Source: Nitrospiraceae bacterium
Lineage (GTDB): Bacteria > Nitrospirota > Nitrospiria > Nitrospirales > Nitrospiraceae
Direction: 5' to 3'
Length of the DNA: 64,000 nucleotides
Assembly (NCBI GenBank): GCA_013140715.1
Contig: JABFSG010000038.1
Location: forward strand, 1-64,000
Each line of letters starts with the position of its first letter. Positions within the stretch are counted from its first letter, which is position 1. A program made the translations under genes and the position numbers. The notes beneath the pieces are model-generated. The model did not search any database, was not told where the DNA came from, and saw only the letters and a program-made list of their open reading frames with translations. This document shows positions 30,824 through 40,875 of the stretch, piece by piece.

Positions 30824-32077
30824 GAGCCCCGGGCGTTTTTCAGCGGTGATCAGTACCTCAATCGGTTGATTCGCTCGACGCACATCCAACTGAAGAGTCT
30901 GTCCTGCTTCAACCTGACAGAGTCGCTTTGCTTCCCGCTCGGATGATACGCGGGAGAGTACTGCGCCGTTACAGGCGATGACTCTATCGCCTACCTTGAG
31001 GCCAGCCTTCTCGGCCGGCAGTCCGCTGCGAAGTTCCCGCACGAGATAGTATCGTGCGCCTGCTGATTCTTGAAGTTCCCAGTTGACTCCAATCCGTCCG
31101 GAGCCGAGCAATCCTGTCTGTGAACCGAACCGGGAGAGAATGCGATTGACGATCACCCGCGCCAAGCTCTCTGGATCGTCGGTCGTGGGATCGGAACCGT
31201 ATCCTCCCCCGTTGAATAGCACCACGCCGCTCTCGACATCGATCATCCGAAAGGCCAGCGACACGCGGTTGGTCTGATCGCCTTCGGATCGCTCCCATTG
31301 TTGCACTTCGCCCACCACGATGGCCTGAGCACCGACGAGTTGTCCGACTTTCAGCACATCGGCATCGTCGGCATGCTGCAATTGGACAACTTGTTCTTTG
31401 AACACTTCATCGAGCTCGGCTCGCTCAACCATATTCAGATCCAAGTCCAGCAACAGGGTCGTCACAATTCCCGCGACGCGCGACCCGGTTCCCTGTGCGC
31501 CAGGCGCATCCTCAAACGACAGGACTGCCATCGTCCGATAATGATCGATCGTATCTCGATTGATCGGACCAATACCGGTCACCACCGGCTCAGGACGTCC
31601 ACGCATCCCGCCTGCCCCAAGAGCTGCAGTGCCCGACGAGGCACAGGTGCGGCGTCGCTGTAGGATGGCAGCAGGAGGACCCCAGGCACAGAGTTCCTCG
31701 TTCACCAACACAATGTGATGTGGATACTCACGTTGATGGTCTACCGCAATGTTAGTGAAGGGATAGAAAATGCAGCCGCCGACCCAGACCGAGAGAGGAC
31801 AGAGTGCCAATTCATAGAGCCACTGTTTGCGGGCTGTCAGGGAATATTCCCAGACCAGCAGATGGCCATCGTCACGCAGCACACGGTCAGGCCGACCGAT
31901 CTGATCGATCACTTCGGCCTTCGTCATCGGTACGGACAGACGGTCCAGCTTGGATTCCGACTTGATGATGGTGTAAGCCACCCCGCAAGCCGAGAGTGAG
32001 CCGGAGAAACAGAAGGCTATGACGGCTATTACGACACGCGACCACGGGAGATGCGAGTGGGCCTGCGGCTGCAGCAT
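30821..32077 (-). CDS. Lipoprotein with CsgG-like domain and C-terminal PDZ domain
   Basis: MAVLSFEDAPGAQGTGSRVAGIVTTLLLDLDLNMVERAELDEVFKEQ; PDZ GLPAEKAGLKVGDRVIACNG. Confidence 0.8.
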   Translation of the reverse strand: MLQPQAHSHLPWSRVVIAVIAFCFSGSLSACGVAYTIIKSESKLDRLSVPMTKAEVIDQIGRPDRVLRDDGHLLVWEYSLTARKQWLYELALCPLSVWVGGCIFYPFTNIAVDHQREYPHHIVLVNEELCAWGPPAAILQRRRTCASSGTAALGAGGMRGRPEPVVTGIGPINRDTIDHYRTMAVLSFEDAPGAQGTGSRVAGIVTTLLLDLDLNMVERAELDEVFKEQVVQLQHADDADVLKVGQLVGAQAIVVGEVQQWERSEGDQTNRVSLAFRMIDVESGVVLFNGGGYGSDPTTDDPESLARVIVNRILSRFGSQTGLLGSGRIGVNWELQESAGARYYLVRELRSGLPAEKAGLKVGDRVIACNGAVLSRVSSEREAKRLCQVEAGQTLQLDVRRANQPIEVLITAEKRPGL

Positions 32078-32267
32078 TCCTCAGCGTAACACTCCAAGCG
32101 TAAAAGCCGCAACGAAGGTAACGGTAGGAGTTGCGCGTTAGCAATGTATTGGCAAACTACATGCGCAGGACAAGAACACTCGGCTAAATAGGCTGAGACT
32201 CCGACCACCTCAACCTCAACCTGATCTTTAACCTTCCGGTAGGCTGACGGACTTTTTCAGCATCCTG

Positions 32268-32828
32268 CTAATTCAGGGAAGGGTCGATGGGCATATCCGC
32301 ATAATGACGATAGTCGTCGCCCATGGCGCTCACCATGTCCGGCCAGATACGCGCGGGATCGCTGGCAAAGACCGCATTGGGATCTGCCGGAATCGTAAAC
32401 CAGGAACCGGTTTGCATTTCAGATTCCAGCTGCCCTGGACCCCATCCGGAATACCCGATATAGGCACGAAAGGCCTCGCGCCCCTCACTAGACATCAAAA
32501 TACGATCGACGAGGTCTGTATCCCCGCCGAGGCAGACTCCATCGAAGACGTGATGGGAATTCTCAGGCAATTGATCCAAGCGATAGAGCATCATCACCTG
32601 GTTCGTTTGTACCGGTCCCCCCGAAAAGAGGACATGCCGTTGACCTTCGAGGATCGGCACTTGCGGCAAGGCCTCCGAAACCGACATCGCCGTCGGGCGA
32701 TTGACGACGACACCCAGCGCGCCCTCGGCCCCGTGCTCGCAGAGCAACACGACGGTCTGTCGAAAGTTCGGATCGCGCAAGGACGGCGCTGCAATCAGAA
32801 AAATACCTTTTGCGAGTGGAGCTTTCAT
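32268..32828 (-). CDS. YqgE/AlgH family protein
   Basis: LAKGIFLIAAPSLRDPNFRQTVVLLCEHGAEGALGVVVNRP; YIGYSGWGPGQLESEM. Confidence 0.93.
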   Translation of the reverse strand: MKAPLAKGIFLIAAPSLRDPNFRQTVVLLCEHGAEGALGVVVNRPTAMSVSEALPQVPILEGQRHVLFSGGPVQTNQVMMLYRLDQLPENSHHVFDGVCLGGDTDLVDRILMSSEGREAFRAYIGYSGWGPGQLESEMQTGSWFTIPADPNAVFASDPARIWPDMVSAMGDDYRHYADMPIDPSLN

Positions 32829-32873
32829 GGGTATCATCCTACCGCGCTGGTTTATGCCGCGCAAGCGGGAGGC

Positions 32874-32952
32874 TGGTTGATCTGGTTTGTTTAGTTCATT
32901 TGGTTATTTCGTTCAACCAAGCAAACCAAATAGGCCACACAAACAAGAGCAA
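32874..32952. repeat. Intergenic palindrome family W, copy 2
   Basis: tgatctggtttgtttagttcatttggttatttcgttcaaccaagcaaaccaaataggcc. Confidence 0.7.
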
Positions 32953-32961
32953 TCGCCTGCG

Positions 32962-33750
32962 TTATCGGTAGAGGGATTCTCGTCGATCGCGGAGTAGATC
33001 GTTGTAGGGAGTAAGGGCTTTATTTCGCGCATCGGCGGGATCGATCTCGACGATATAGAGCTCTTCCTGGTCTCGGGGCGCGCGATGCAGGATCGTCCCA
33101 CGTGGAGCGACGACTTCGCTATTCCCGATAAACGTCAGTTGATCTTTGCCGCTTCGCGCTTCGCTGCCTGTGCGATTCGCTGTCACAGCAAACACTCGAT
33201 TTTCCAAACACCGAACCGGCATGGAGTCAGGGCAATTGGGCAAAATGAGATTGGAAGGATGACAGATGATGTCTGCCCCCTTGAGCGCCAAGGTGCGAGC
33301 TGCCTCCGGATAGTACCAATCGAAACAAATCATCGCACCGATCTTAGCCGGTCCGATATCCCACACCTGAAATCCTGTGTCGCCCGGTGTAAAGAAGAGC
33401 GTTTCTTCAAAGAAGAGATGTGTCTTCCGATAACAGCCGATAAACCCGGACGGACCGACGATCACAGCGGAGTTATAACAGGCAACCCCGGCACGCTCCG
33501 GAAGACCGGCAACAATCACCATCCGACGCTTTTTGGCAAGGGCTATCAGCCGTTGTGTCGTTGGCCCATCAGGCACCGGCTCTGACAGAGCGATTGCTTC
33601 TTGTTGCGACACGAACTGATAGCCGGATGCACATAACTCGGGCAAGACAACCAGATCGGCCTCAGCCTGGGCGAGTGTTTCCACAACTCGATCCAGATTC
33701 TGCGACACCTCCCCAAACCGTGGAGTGAACTGAAAATATCCGATACGCAT
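32962..33750 (-). CDS. Carbon-nitrogen hydrolase (nitrilase superfamily)
   Basis: DLVVLPELCASGY (E), YRKTHLFFEE (K), IGAMICFDWYYPEAAR (C). Confidence 0.92.
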   Translation of the reverse strand: MRIGYFQFTPRFGEVSQNLDRVVETLAQAEADLVVLPELCASGYQFVSQQEAIALSEPVPDGPTTQRLIALAKKRRMVIVAGLPERAGVACYNSAVIVGPSGFIGCYRKTHLFFEETLFFTPGDTGFQVWDIGPAKIGAMICFDWYYPEAARTLALKGADIICHPSNLILPNCPDSMPVRCLENRVFAVTANRTGSEARSGKDQLTFIGNSEVVAPRGTILHRAPRDQEELYIVEIDPADARNKALTPYNDLLRDRRESLYR

Positions 33751-33823
33751 GATCGTCGTATCCCCAGAACAAAACGGGCAGGGTTACCCCTGCCCGTTCA
33801 ATAACAATCTCAGACCGATCGAC

Positions 33824-34168
33824 TTACTTTGCTTCGGACAAATGGGTCACGGCGCCTTCGGCATGTTGTGTGGCCACATCGGCATGACCGGCCTTGCCAT
33901 GCTCAACCGCCTCCTTGAGGTGCTTGACCCCTTCATCCACATGAGGATTCTTCCCGGCTGCTCCGGCATGCTTGAGCGCTTCCTGTGCATGTTGCACGAT
34001 GGCATCGGCATGTCCCTGTTTGCCATGAGCCACAGCTTCCTTGGCATGCTCCAAGGCCTCACCGACATGCTTGTCCGCTGCAAGGGCGAGCCCGCTGAAC
34101 AGCGGAAAACCGACAAGCGCGGCAACTGCCGCCACAACCATTGCTCCACGATGGATTCTCGTTTGCAT
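33824..34168 (-). CDS. SmbP-like small metal-binding protein (paralogue)
   Basis: HAKEAVAHGKQGHADAIVQHAQEALKHA...HLKEAVEHGKAGHADVATQHAEGAVTHLSEAK. Confidence 0.8.
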   Translation of the reverse strand: MQTRIHRGAMVVAAVAALVGFPLFSGLALAADKHVGEALEHAKEAVAHGKQGHADAIVQHAQEALKHAGAAGKNPHVDEGVKHLKEAVEHGKAGHADVATQHAEGAVTHLSEAK

Positions 34169-34262
34169 GGATCCCTCCTCAGTGATTAAGGTTTATTCGG
34201 CAGAAGAACGGTATCTGCAAGATTCTGATTTCCTTTCACCTTACACACCCATATTTTTACTG

Positions 34263-35141
34263 TCAAGAAGGCCTGACCTGAGGATCGACATTCAAGATAT
34301 GATTCAATCCCTTAGCATCTTTCTCCACCGGACAGGCAAAGTCCCGGCTCCACTCCCACCAGGACCCTGGATAATTACGGACCTTCCGATACCCGGCGAG
34401 CTTGAAAACAAAATACAGCCAGGCTGCACGGACGCCGCCGGTGCAATAGCAGATGATCTCCTGGTCCTGGGTGAGACCCTTCTCGGCCAGGCTCTCTGTG
34501 ATCGCCTGGAGATCTTTTACCGTGGCGTTCGCCTGAAGAAATCCGGTCCAAGCCAGATGGATCGCGGAGGGAATATGGCCGGGTCGCGGAATCCCCGACA
34601 CCTCTTTCCCAAGAAATTCTTCGAGGCTCCGAGCATCGACGATCGCCGTGCCGGGATGCGGCTGCTTCACAAGATGCTTTAATTCGTCTTTGCCGGCGAT
34701 CACGGAAGCCACCGGTTTGACAGTGAAGGTTCCGGGCTTGGGCGTCACGCACCCATGTTCGAACGGCCGTTTTTCCTGTATCCACTTGACCCACCCCCCG
34801 TCCAGAATCCGCAAGCGCCTGTGCCCAAGATATTCCAGCATCCAGAACATGCGGCCTTCGTCGCCCCAGTTGTCGAATGGATTGGAATAGATGACCACAT
34901 CGCTGTCTTCACTAATACCCAAGGCACGAATCTTCTGTTCCATGCGCCCACGATCTGGGTCCAGTAATCCCTTCGGCACGGCATTCGGATCGCTGTACTC
35001 ATGCCAGGTCGTATGCACCGCCCCTGGAATATGGCCGCCGAACTCGTAGGTTGCCCGCCCCCGCACATCGAGAATGACCAAACCTGGCTGTCCTAAGCTC
35101 TGCTGGAGCATGTCGGTGTCGATCAGCAACGCATGTGTCAT
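34263..35141 (-). CDS. Tandem-rhodanese sulfurtransferase
   Basis: LDVRGRATYEFGGHIPGAVHTTW; CYCTGGVRAAWLYFVFKLAGYRKVRNYPGSWWEWS. Confidence 0.9.
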   Translation of the reverse strand: MTHALLIDTDMLQQSLGQPGLVILDVRGRATYEFGGHIPGAVHTTWHEYSDPNAVPKGLLDPDRGRMEQKIRALGISEDSDVVIYSNPFDNWGDEGRMFWMLEYLGHRRLRILDGGWVKWIQEKRPFEHGCVTPKPGTFTVKPVASVIAGKDELKHLVKQPHPGTAIVDARSLEEFLGKEVSGIPRPGHIPSAIHLAWTGFLQANATVKDLQAITESLAEKGLTQDQEIICYCTGGVRAAWLYFVFKLAGYRKVRNYPGSWWEWSRDFACPVEKDAKGLNHILNVDPQVRPS

Positions 35142-35172
35142 CTGTTCCCCTTGTGATACGAGCTGTCGTCGA

Positions 35173-36459
35173 TCAGCTCTTAGCTTCGGCCTTGCAACTT
35201 AGCCCATCGCGCTGACGGCTGACGGTTGCGAGCTGATCGCCCTCGCTCAATACCTGGGCCAACGCCCCGGACAGCGGAAACTCCCGCTCGTATACGACGA
35301 ATCGATAGGGATCGTTTCCCGTCAGCCCATACTTAGTCTGCAACATCTCATGTTGTTTATCGGTCAAAATGTGGTACTGCACGCGGGTCTTCACTTTCAA
35401 TCCTTCTGCCTGAGCCGGAAGTTGGTATGCGAACTGGTACTCCCGACTGGCCAAGGGCAATAGGCGATTATCATACAACTCGACAATGGCCGGCTGCCAC
35501 ATGATCCAGCGGCCCATGGTCGAGGTCTGGTGATCCAACACCCGCCCCTGCCGATCTTCCACAGTAAATTCCACCGTGAAGTATCGATCGGGATCGCCGG
35601 TTGGAATCTTATGACCTGCGCCTGCATTGACCAACGTCAGCGTAAATCCTACCCGATCGCCAGGCATAGGCGAAACGTTGTCGGCCTTTACTTGCACCGC
35701 CACCGCCCGCTTCACCATATCCGGGTCGTGCCCGCCTCGCCAGAGGTGCTTACGTCCACGACGGATCGGACTATCCAAGGCGACCGGCCGGTCAATTTCC
35801 GGCATGTGGCAACTCTGGCAAATGAAACCCCGTTCCTGCATGAAGAACTTGCCTTCGTACTCCGCATAGGTCCCACAAGGTCCCCCGTTATAGAATTGAG
35901 CCGGTCCGGACACGACATTATGACATCGTTGACAGACCTGCGCCGTCCTGAAATTCGGATCGAACTTGGTCGGATGAGGCGCGGCAGAATCCTCAAACGG
36001 TCCATAAATGACTCCGTCCCGGACATGACAGACCGCGCAGGTGACCGATTCCTTCTGATACTCAGGATCGTATTGGGGATTGGGCTCTTGCATCGCCTTC
36101 TCGACCCTCCCTCTCGGGATCTCTTTCACCAACGTCGGCTGTTGATTTTCCAGCGGAGTGTGACAGTTCAGACAGACCCAAACGTTCTTGTCCTTTTTCC
36201 AATAGGCTTGAAAGAATGGATCCTCATAGGCATGGGCGTGGATACTCGTCTTCCATTCGTCGTAAATTTCGCGATGGCATTCCCCGCAAGACTCGGCTTT
36301 CAAACTCGTCAGACCCTCCGGGATTTTTTGATAGGGAATCGCATGGGCATATTCAGGCCGCAACCCGAAAATCACGACCGGTTTGATCTCGGTGTAATAC
36401 ACGTAGATACAGACCCCTACCAGCACACAGCCGAGCAAAACTTTGACAACGATCTTCAT
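35173..36459 (-). CDS. Membrane-anchored multihaem cytochrome c (5 CxxCH)
   Basis: CGECH, CLNCH, CAVCH, CQRCH, CQSCH; N-terminal hydrophobic anchor. Confidence 0.9.
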   Translation of the reverse strand: MKIVVKVLLGCVLVGVCIYVYYTEIKPVVIFGLRPEYAHAIPYQKIPEGLTSLKAESCGECHREIYDEWKTSIHAHAYEDPFFQAYWKKDKNVWVCLNCHTPLENQQPTLVKEIPRGRVEKAMQEPNPQYDPEYQKESVTCAVCHVRDGVIYGPFEDSAAPHPTKFDPNFRTAQVCQRCHNVVSGPAQFYNGGPCGTYAEYEGKFFMQERGFICQSCHMPEIDRPVALDSPIRRGRKHLWRGGHDPDMVKRAVAVQVKADNVSPMPGDRVGFTLTLVNAGAGHKIPTGDPDRYFTVEFTVEDRQGRVLDHQTSTMGRWIMWQPAIVELYDNRLLPLASREYQFAYQLPAQAEGLKVKTRVQYHILTDKQHEMLQTKYGLTGNDPYRFVVYEREFPLSGALAQVLSEGDQLATVSRQRDGLSCKAEAKS

Positions 36460-36542
36460 ATGGCTAAGCGATCATGGGAAAACTCAGTATACGCGCTTGG
36501 GGTTTTTGGGCTGTACGTCTGGGAGATCGGTGGCACACCTCG

Positions 36543-36668
36543 CAGGGTGCTCAAAAAGACCATCCAGCAAGGCCGCAGCAAGCGAAGAGGCGTAGGCGTA
36601 CGTCCCGGTACGTTGAGCCTCTAAGCGAAGCGAGAACGATGCTGGTGAGCTTTTTCAGCATCCTGCTA
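36543..36668 (+). repeat. Family A element; provides the TGA stop for the HDAC-like gene
   Basis: cagggtgctcaaaaagaccatccagcaaggccgcagcaagcgaagaggcg...gtacgttgagcctctaagcgaagcgagaacgatgctggtgagctttttcagcatcctgctat. Confidence 0.85.
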
Positions 36669-37602
36669 TGAGGGCCTGGATGTGGCGATCGACCGAGGCA
36701 GCCAAAGCCGTCAGATGATACCCTCCTTCGAGCGACGAGAGTAAGCGCCCACCGGCATGGCGATTGGCGATGTCTGCTACAATGCCTGTGAGGTCTGCAT
36801 AGCCTTCTTCCGTCAACCCCATGCTTGCAAGCGGATCGTCCTTGTGCGCATCGAAGCCGGCTGAAATGATCACGAAATCCGGCTTGAAGAGATCCGCCGC
36901 AGGCAACAACGATTTCTGAAAGACGGCACGGTACTCCTCATCGCCCTCGCCCGCTTCCATCGGTACGTTGATCGTGAACCCCTCACCTGCGCCTTTCCCT
37001 CGCTCCGTCCCGCGGCCTGTTCCAGGATAATGCGGATATTGGTGCGTGCTGAAAAACAGCACGGAGGGATCGTCTTCAAAACTGTGCTGCGTGCCATTGC
37101 CATGGTGCACATCCCAATCGACAATCAACACACGCTTGAGACCATACTTTTTCTGAACATAGCGCGCGGCAATCGCCACATTATTAAAGAGACAAAAGCC
37201 CATCGCTCTCCCAGCTTCGGCATGGTGACCCGGCGGCCGCACAGCACAAAATACATGCTCCACTTGCCGGCTCATAATCGCATCGACAGCAGCCAAGGCC
37301 CCACCGGCTGCCAGATAGGCGGCGGTCAAAGAACCGGGGGACATAGAAGTATCGGGATCGAGCGAGACCCGCCCATCGGTCGGTGCGTGACTCTTCAGCA
37401 TTGCAAGATATGAAGCCGTATGAATCTGCGTAATCCATTCGTCCTCAGCTTCGCGCGGTTCAAGCCTGGTCAGCCGAGCCGCAGTCCCGCTCTGCCCCAG
37501 TTGCTGCATGATCGCCCGCAACCGATTGGGCGACTCAGGATGTCCGGCCCCCATGTCATGGTTGAGATAGCGTGGATCGTAGACGAGTCCGGTTTTACCC
37601 AT
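36655..37602 (-). CDS. Histone deacetylase/AcuC family protein
   Basis: RPPGHHAEAGRAMGFCLFNNVAIAARY; VLIVDWDVHHGNGTQ; ISAGFDAHKDDPLASM. Confidence 0.93.
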   Translation of the reverse strand: MGKTGLVYDPRYLNHDMGAGHPESPNRLRAIMQQLGQSGTAARLTRLEPREAEDEWITQIHTASYLAMLKSHAPTDGRVSLDPDTSMSPGSLTAAYLAAGGALAAVDAIMSRQVEHVFCAVRPPGHHAEAGRAMGFCLFNNVAIAARYVQKKYGLKRVLIVDWDVHHGNGTQHSFEDDPSVLFFSTHQYPHYPGTGRGTERGKGAGEGFTINVPMEAGEGDEEYRAVFQKSLLPAADLFKPDFVIISAGFDAHKDDPLASMGLTEEGYADLTGIVADIANRHAGGRLLSSLEGGYHLTALAASVDRHIQALIAGC

Positions 37603-37613
37603 ATCGAAAGCCT

Positions 37614-37693
37614 GTGAAGCGTGAAACGTAAAGCGTATTTCTCAAGCAGCTCGGAGGCGAGATACGCTTCACGAGATACGAAATACGTTCTCA
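37614..37693. repeat. Intergenic palindrome family D, copy 1
   Basis: gtgaagcgtgaaacgtaaagcgtatttct...gagatacgcttcacgagatacgaaatacg. Confidence 0.6.
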
Positions 37694-37764
37694 GATTAGC
37701 ATGCAGGAAAGTGCATAGACAACGAGCGTGCGTGCTGCTATCGTCCATCGAACTGGAGGAAGAG

Positions 37765-38097
37765 ATGCCAAATCGACGAATCGAACCGCTCAAGAAAGTC
37801 CTGGCGATTGATCCGAACGACGAAGTGGCCTGGTTCGGTCTCGGGAAGGCCTACATGGAAGATGCAAACTTCGAAGAAGCGGCCAAGGCCCTTCAGCAAT
37901 GTGTCGCAGTCAAACCCACCTACTCAGCCGCCCACTATGCCTGGGCCCAATCGCTGCACAAGCTGGGGCGAATAGAGGAATGCAGAACCGTCTGCGCCAC
38001 CGGCATCGACGTCTCCACAAAAAACGGCGACGTGATGGTGACGAAGAATTTCGAGATGCTCAAGGACTCACTGCCCGCTTCTGGTTCAATTGCTTAA
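37765..38097 (+). CDS. TPR-repeat protein
   Basis: KVLAIDPNDEVAWFGLGKAYMEDANFEEAAKALQQCVAVKPTYSAAHYAWAQSLHKLGR. Confidence 0.8.
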   Translation: MPNRRIEPLKKVLAIDPNDEVAWFGLGKAYMEDANFEEAAKALQQCVAVKPTYSAAHYAWAQSLHKLGRIEECRTVCATGIDVSTKNGDVMVTKNFEMLKDSLPASGSIA

Positions 38098-38172
38098 TCC
38101 CGTTTATCTTGTTCATCTGGTTAGTTTCGTTCAATCAAATAAACAAGACAGACCAAAAAAACCAGAGCAACC
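38098..38172. repeat. Intergenic palindrome family W, copy 3
   Basis: cccgtttatcttgttcatctggttagtttcgttcaatcaaataaacaagacagaccaaaaaaaccagagcaacc; between convergent genes. Confidence 0.65.
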
Positions 38173-38179
38173 AACTGAT

Positions 38180-38512
38180 TTAAACCGCCTCCGCCCCTTC
38201 GTCATCATCATCGGAAAAACGACCGAGCGCTTGCGGCTGTCGCTTTGAAATTTCTTCATACACTTCATCCAGCCAGCGGTTCGCGCAGCCGAGAATCTCC
38301 CTGACTAACGGTTCCGGTTGACCCGTACGCTTGATGGTCCACTGGGAAACGTATTCCAATAACACCTCCCGTTCGAACTGTTCTGACGACTGCATGGCCA
38401 ACGACGTCATTTCGCCAAGGCCTGTCTTAAGAATCTCGGCCACCATGTCACGCCCATAGGAAGTGCTGGCAGTAACATATTGGACAGCCCGATTCAGTTC
38501 TTGGTCAGTCAT
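38180..38512 (-). CDS. Hypothetical acidic protein
   Basis: MTDQELNRAVQYVTASTSYGRDMVAEILKTGL...; GGGAG-like RBS upstream. Confidence 0.65.
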   Translation of the reverse strand: MTDQELNRAVQYVTASTSYGRDMVAEILKTGLGEMTSLAMQSSEQFEREVLLEYVSQWTIKRTGQPEPLVREILGCANRWLDEVYEEISKRQPQALGRFSDDDDEGAEAV

Positions 38513-38733
38513 AATGTCTCCCGTCAATCTTGGCGCATCATACCGAGAATGCCACCATAGATGGAAGATTCCACCGGCCGCAAGCACGAGAAAACTTATC
38601 CGCCCTTGCCGACAAGAATGATATGATCGCGATCGAGCCTACCCGTATATGCTGGATACAGGCTGCAAGGACACTCAACTTTTTCGCAATGCCGGCGCGA
38701 TACCACACGTAGAAATAGGGCCAGAATAGCCAG

Positions 38734-38860
38734 CAGGATGCTCAAAAAGGCCGTTCAGCAAGGCCGCAGGCGAGTCGAAACCGGAGGCGTAGCCCCTGGC
38801 TACGTTGAGGATTTCGATGAGCCGTGAACACCGCTGGCGGACTTTTTCAGCATCCTGTTA
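38734..38860 (+). repeat. Family A element
   Basis: caggatgctcaaaaaggccgttcagcaaggccgcagg...gctacgttgagg...ccgctggcggactttttcagcatcctgtta. Confidence 0.85.
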
Positions 38861-38886
38861 AAAACGAGACGAAGGAGATGTGACCC

Positions 38887-40710
38887 ATGCCCGCCAAGAT
38901 CAACCGAAATACTTCGACCTCACGTAGCACCTCTTCCAAAAAAGGACAGAGCCGCACCTATCCCGAGCGCTGGGATCTCACACATGTGGCAGAAGATCCG
39001 ATTCAGCGATTCGAGATCCTGGCAGGAGAAATCGAAACCAAAGTCGCACAGTTCGAATCTGCGCGCACCCGACTCAGTCCGACCATGGAAGCCTCCCACT
39101 TTCATTCACTGTTGAAACTCAGCGAAGACATCGCAGCCGCCTCCTCACGGCTCAGCGCCTATGCCTATCTCTGGTTCTCTGAAAATACAAAGGACCTCGC
39201 CGCCCGTTCCTTTAAGACCAAGGTCGAGGAACGGCTCACGGCACTACAGAACCGCCTGGTATTTTTCGACCTCTGGTGGCAGAGCGTCGATGCCAACAAC
39301 TCACGGCGGCTCATGACGGGAGTGGGCACACTCCAGTATCACCTCGAAACCATTCGCCGGTTTCAGCCTCATACCTTGTCTGAACCGGAAGAGAAGATCG
39401 TCAATATCAAGAACATCACGGGCCGAACCGCTGTCCATTCTCTGTACGACGTCGTGACGAACGCCTTCACGTTCACCCTTACCGTCAAGGGCAAACGAAA
39501 GACCATGTCTCGCGAGGAACTGACGCCCTATCTCCGCCATGCGGAAGGACGCCTTCGTGAAGCAGCTTATCGAGAGCTCTACCGTGTCTATGCCGATCAG
39601 CACGATCTGCTGGGCGAAATCTACAAGGCCTTGGTCAACGACTGGAAGGCAGAAAACCTTCAACTACGCCGGTTCTCCTCCCCGATTGCCACCCGCAACC
39701 TCGGTAACGATATTCCCGATAAAGCCGTGACCTCTCTATTGCGGGTCTGTCAGAAAAACGCCGGCATCTTCCAACAGTACTTCCGCATCAAGGCTCGCCT
39801 GTGCAAGATCAAGCCGATGAGCCGTTACCACATCTATGCGCCGCATCGAACAGAACAGAAATCTTACCGCTATCAGGATGCCGTCCGAATGGTGCTGGAC
39901 GCCTATCGGGGATTCTCCCCACAATTAGCCGAGATGGCGGAACAAGTCGTGCGCGAAGGCCATATCGACGCGCGTACGAGGCCCGGGAAGATCGGAGGCG
40001 CCTATTGTTACAGCATCGTGCCAGGCATGACCCCCTACGTGCTGCTGAACTTTACCGGCGAGGCCCGCGATATCGCGACGATGGCCCATGAACTTGGCCA
40101 TGCCGTTCATGGCATGCAGGCGGCGCGGCACTCCATCTTTACCTTCCATTCCACCCTCCCACTGGCAGAAACTGCGTCGGTATTCGGGGAACGCATCCTG
40201 TCCGATGCCCTCATGACTCAGGAACGGGATACGAAAGTAAAACAGGGACTCCTGCTTAACCAACTGGACGACATCTATGCCACGGTCCTCCGGCAAGCCT
40301 ATTTTGTTCAATTTGAAAATCAGGCCCATGAGATGATCGCCCAGGGCGCCACCGTGAAGGATTTAGCTCAAACCTATCTAGCCGAGGTCCGGCAGCAGTT
40401 TGGGAAGGGGATGAAAGTCCCGGAAGAATTCCAATGGGAATGGCTGACCATTCCACACATTTTTGCCAGCCCGTTCTACTGCTACGCCTATAGTTTCGGC
40501 AATCTATTGGTCCTCGCGCTTTATCGGATGTATCAGAAAGAAGGAGCGACGTTCGTGCCTAAATATCTGGATCTGCTGAGTACCGGTGGATCGGAGGCGC
40601 CGCAGACGATTCTTGCTAAAGTGGGAGTCGATATGACATCTGAGGACTTTTGGCAATCGGGGTTCGATACGATCCGCGAGATGGTGGATCAACTGGAACA
40701 GACCCTGTAA
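38887..40710 (+). CDS. pepF: Oligoendopeptidase F-like M3 metallopeptidase
   Basis: MAHELGHAVHGM (HExxH), ETASVFGE; length 607 aa. Confidence 0.93.
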   Translation: MPAKINRNTSTSRSTSSKKGQSRTYPERWDLTHVAEDPIQRFEILAGEIETKVAQFESARTRLSPTMEASHFHSLLKLSEDIAAASSRLSAYAYLWFSENTKDLAARSFKTKVEERLTALQNRLVFFDLWWQSVDANNSRRLMTGVGTLQYHLETIRRFQPHTLSEPEEKIVNIKNITGRTAVHSLYDVVTNAFTFTLTVKGKRKTMSREELTPYLRHAEGRLREAAYRELYRVYADQHDLLGEIYKALVNDWKAENLQLRRFSSPIATRNLGNDIPDKAVTSLLRVCQKNAGIFQQYFRIKARLCKIKPMSRYHIYAPHRTEQKSYRYQDAVRMVLDAYRGFSPQLAEMAEQVVREGHIDARTRPGKIGGAYCYSIVPGMTPYVLLNFTGEARDIATMAHELGHAVHGMQAARHSIFTFHSTLPLAETASVFGERILSDALMTQERDTKVKQGLLLNQLDDIYATVLRQAYFVQFENQAHEMIAQGATVKDLAQTYLAEVRQQFGKGMKVPEEFQWEWLTIPHIFASPFYCYAYSFGNLLVLALYRMYQKEGATFVPKYLDLLSTGGSEAPQTILAKVGVDMTSEDFWQSGFDTIREMVDQLEQTL

Positions 40711-40822
40711 AACTGCCAACACATCAAAAACACAAGAAATATTTCAACTTTCTCGCCCTCATCACCGATACCAGCGCCCCTCTTGACAGGCAGGGAAGAC
40801 GGGAGTATCCTTAATACAAGTT

Positions 40823-40841
40823 GATAATGGTTATCATAATC
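40823..40841 (+). promoter_or_regulatory. Fur-box-like operator
   Basis: GATAATGGTTATCATAATC matches GATAATGATAATCATTATC at 16 of 19 positions by hand count; upstream of BFD-like ORF. Confidence 0.65.
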
Positions 40842-40875
40842 TGTTCTGGCAGCCGACAGATAAAGGATACAGCCC

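Noticed and set aside
35530-36624. 364-aa plus ORF antisense to the multihaem cytochrome
   Set aside because: The minus strand carries five CxxCH motifs; the plus ORF has no domain evidence and runs into a family A repeat.
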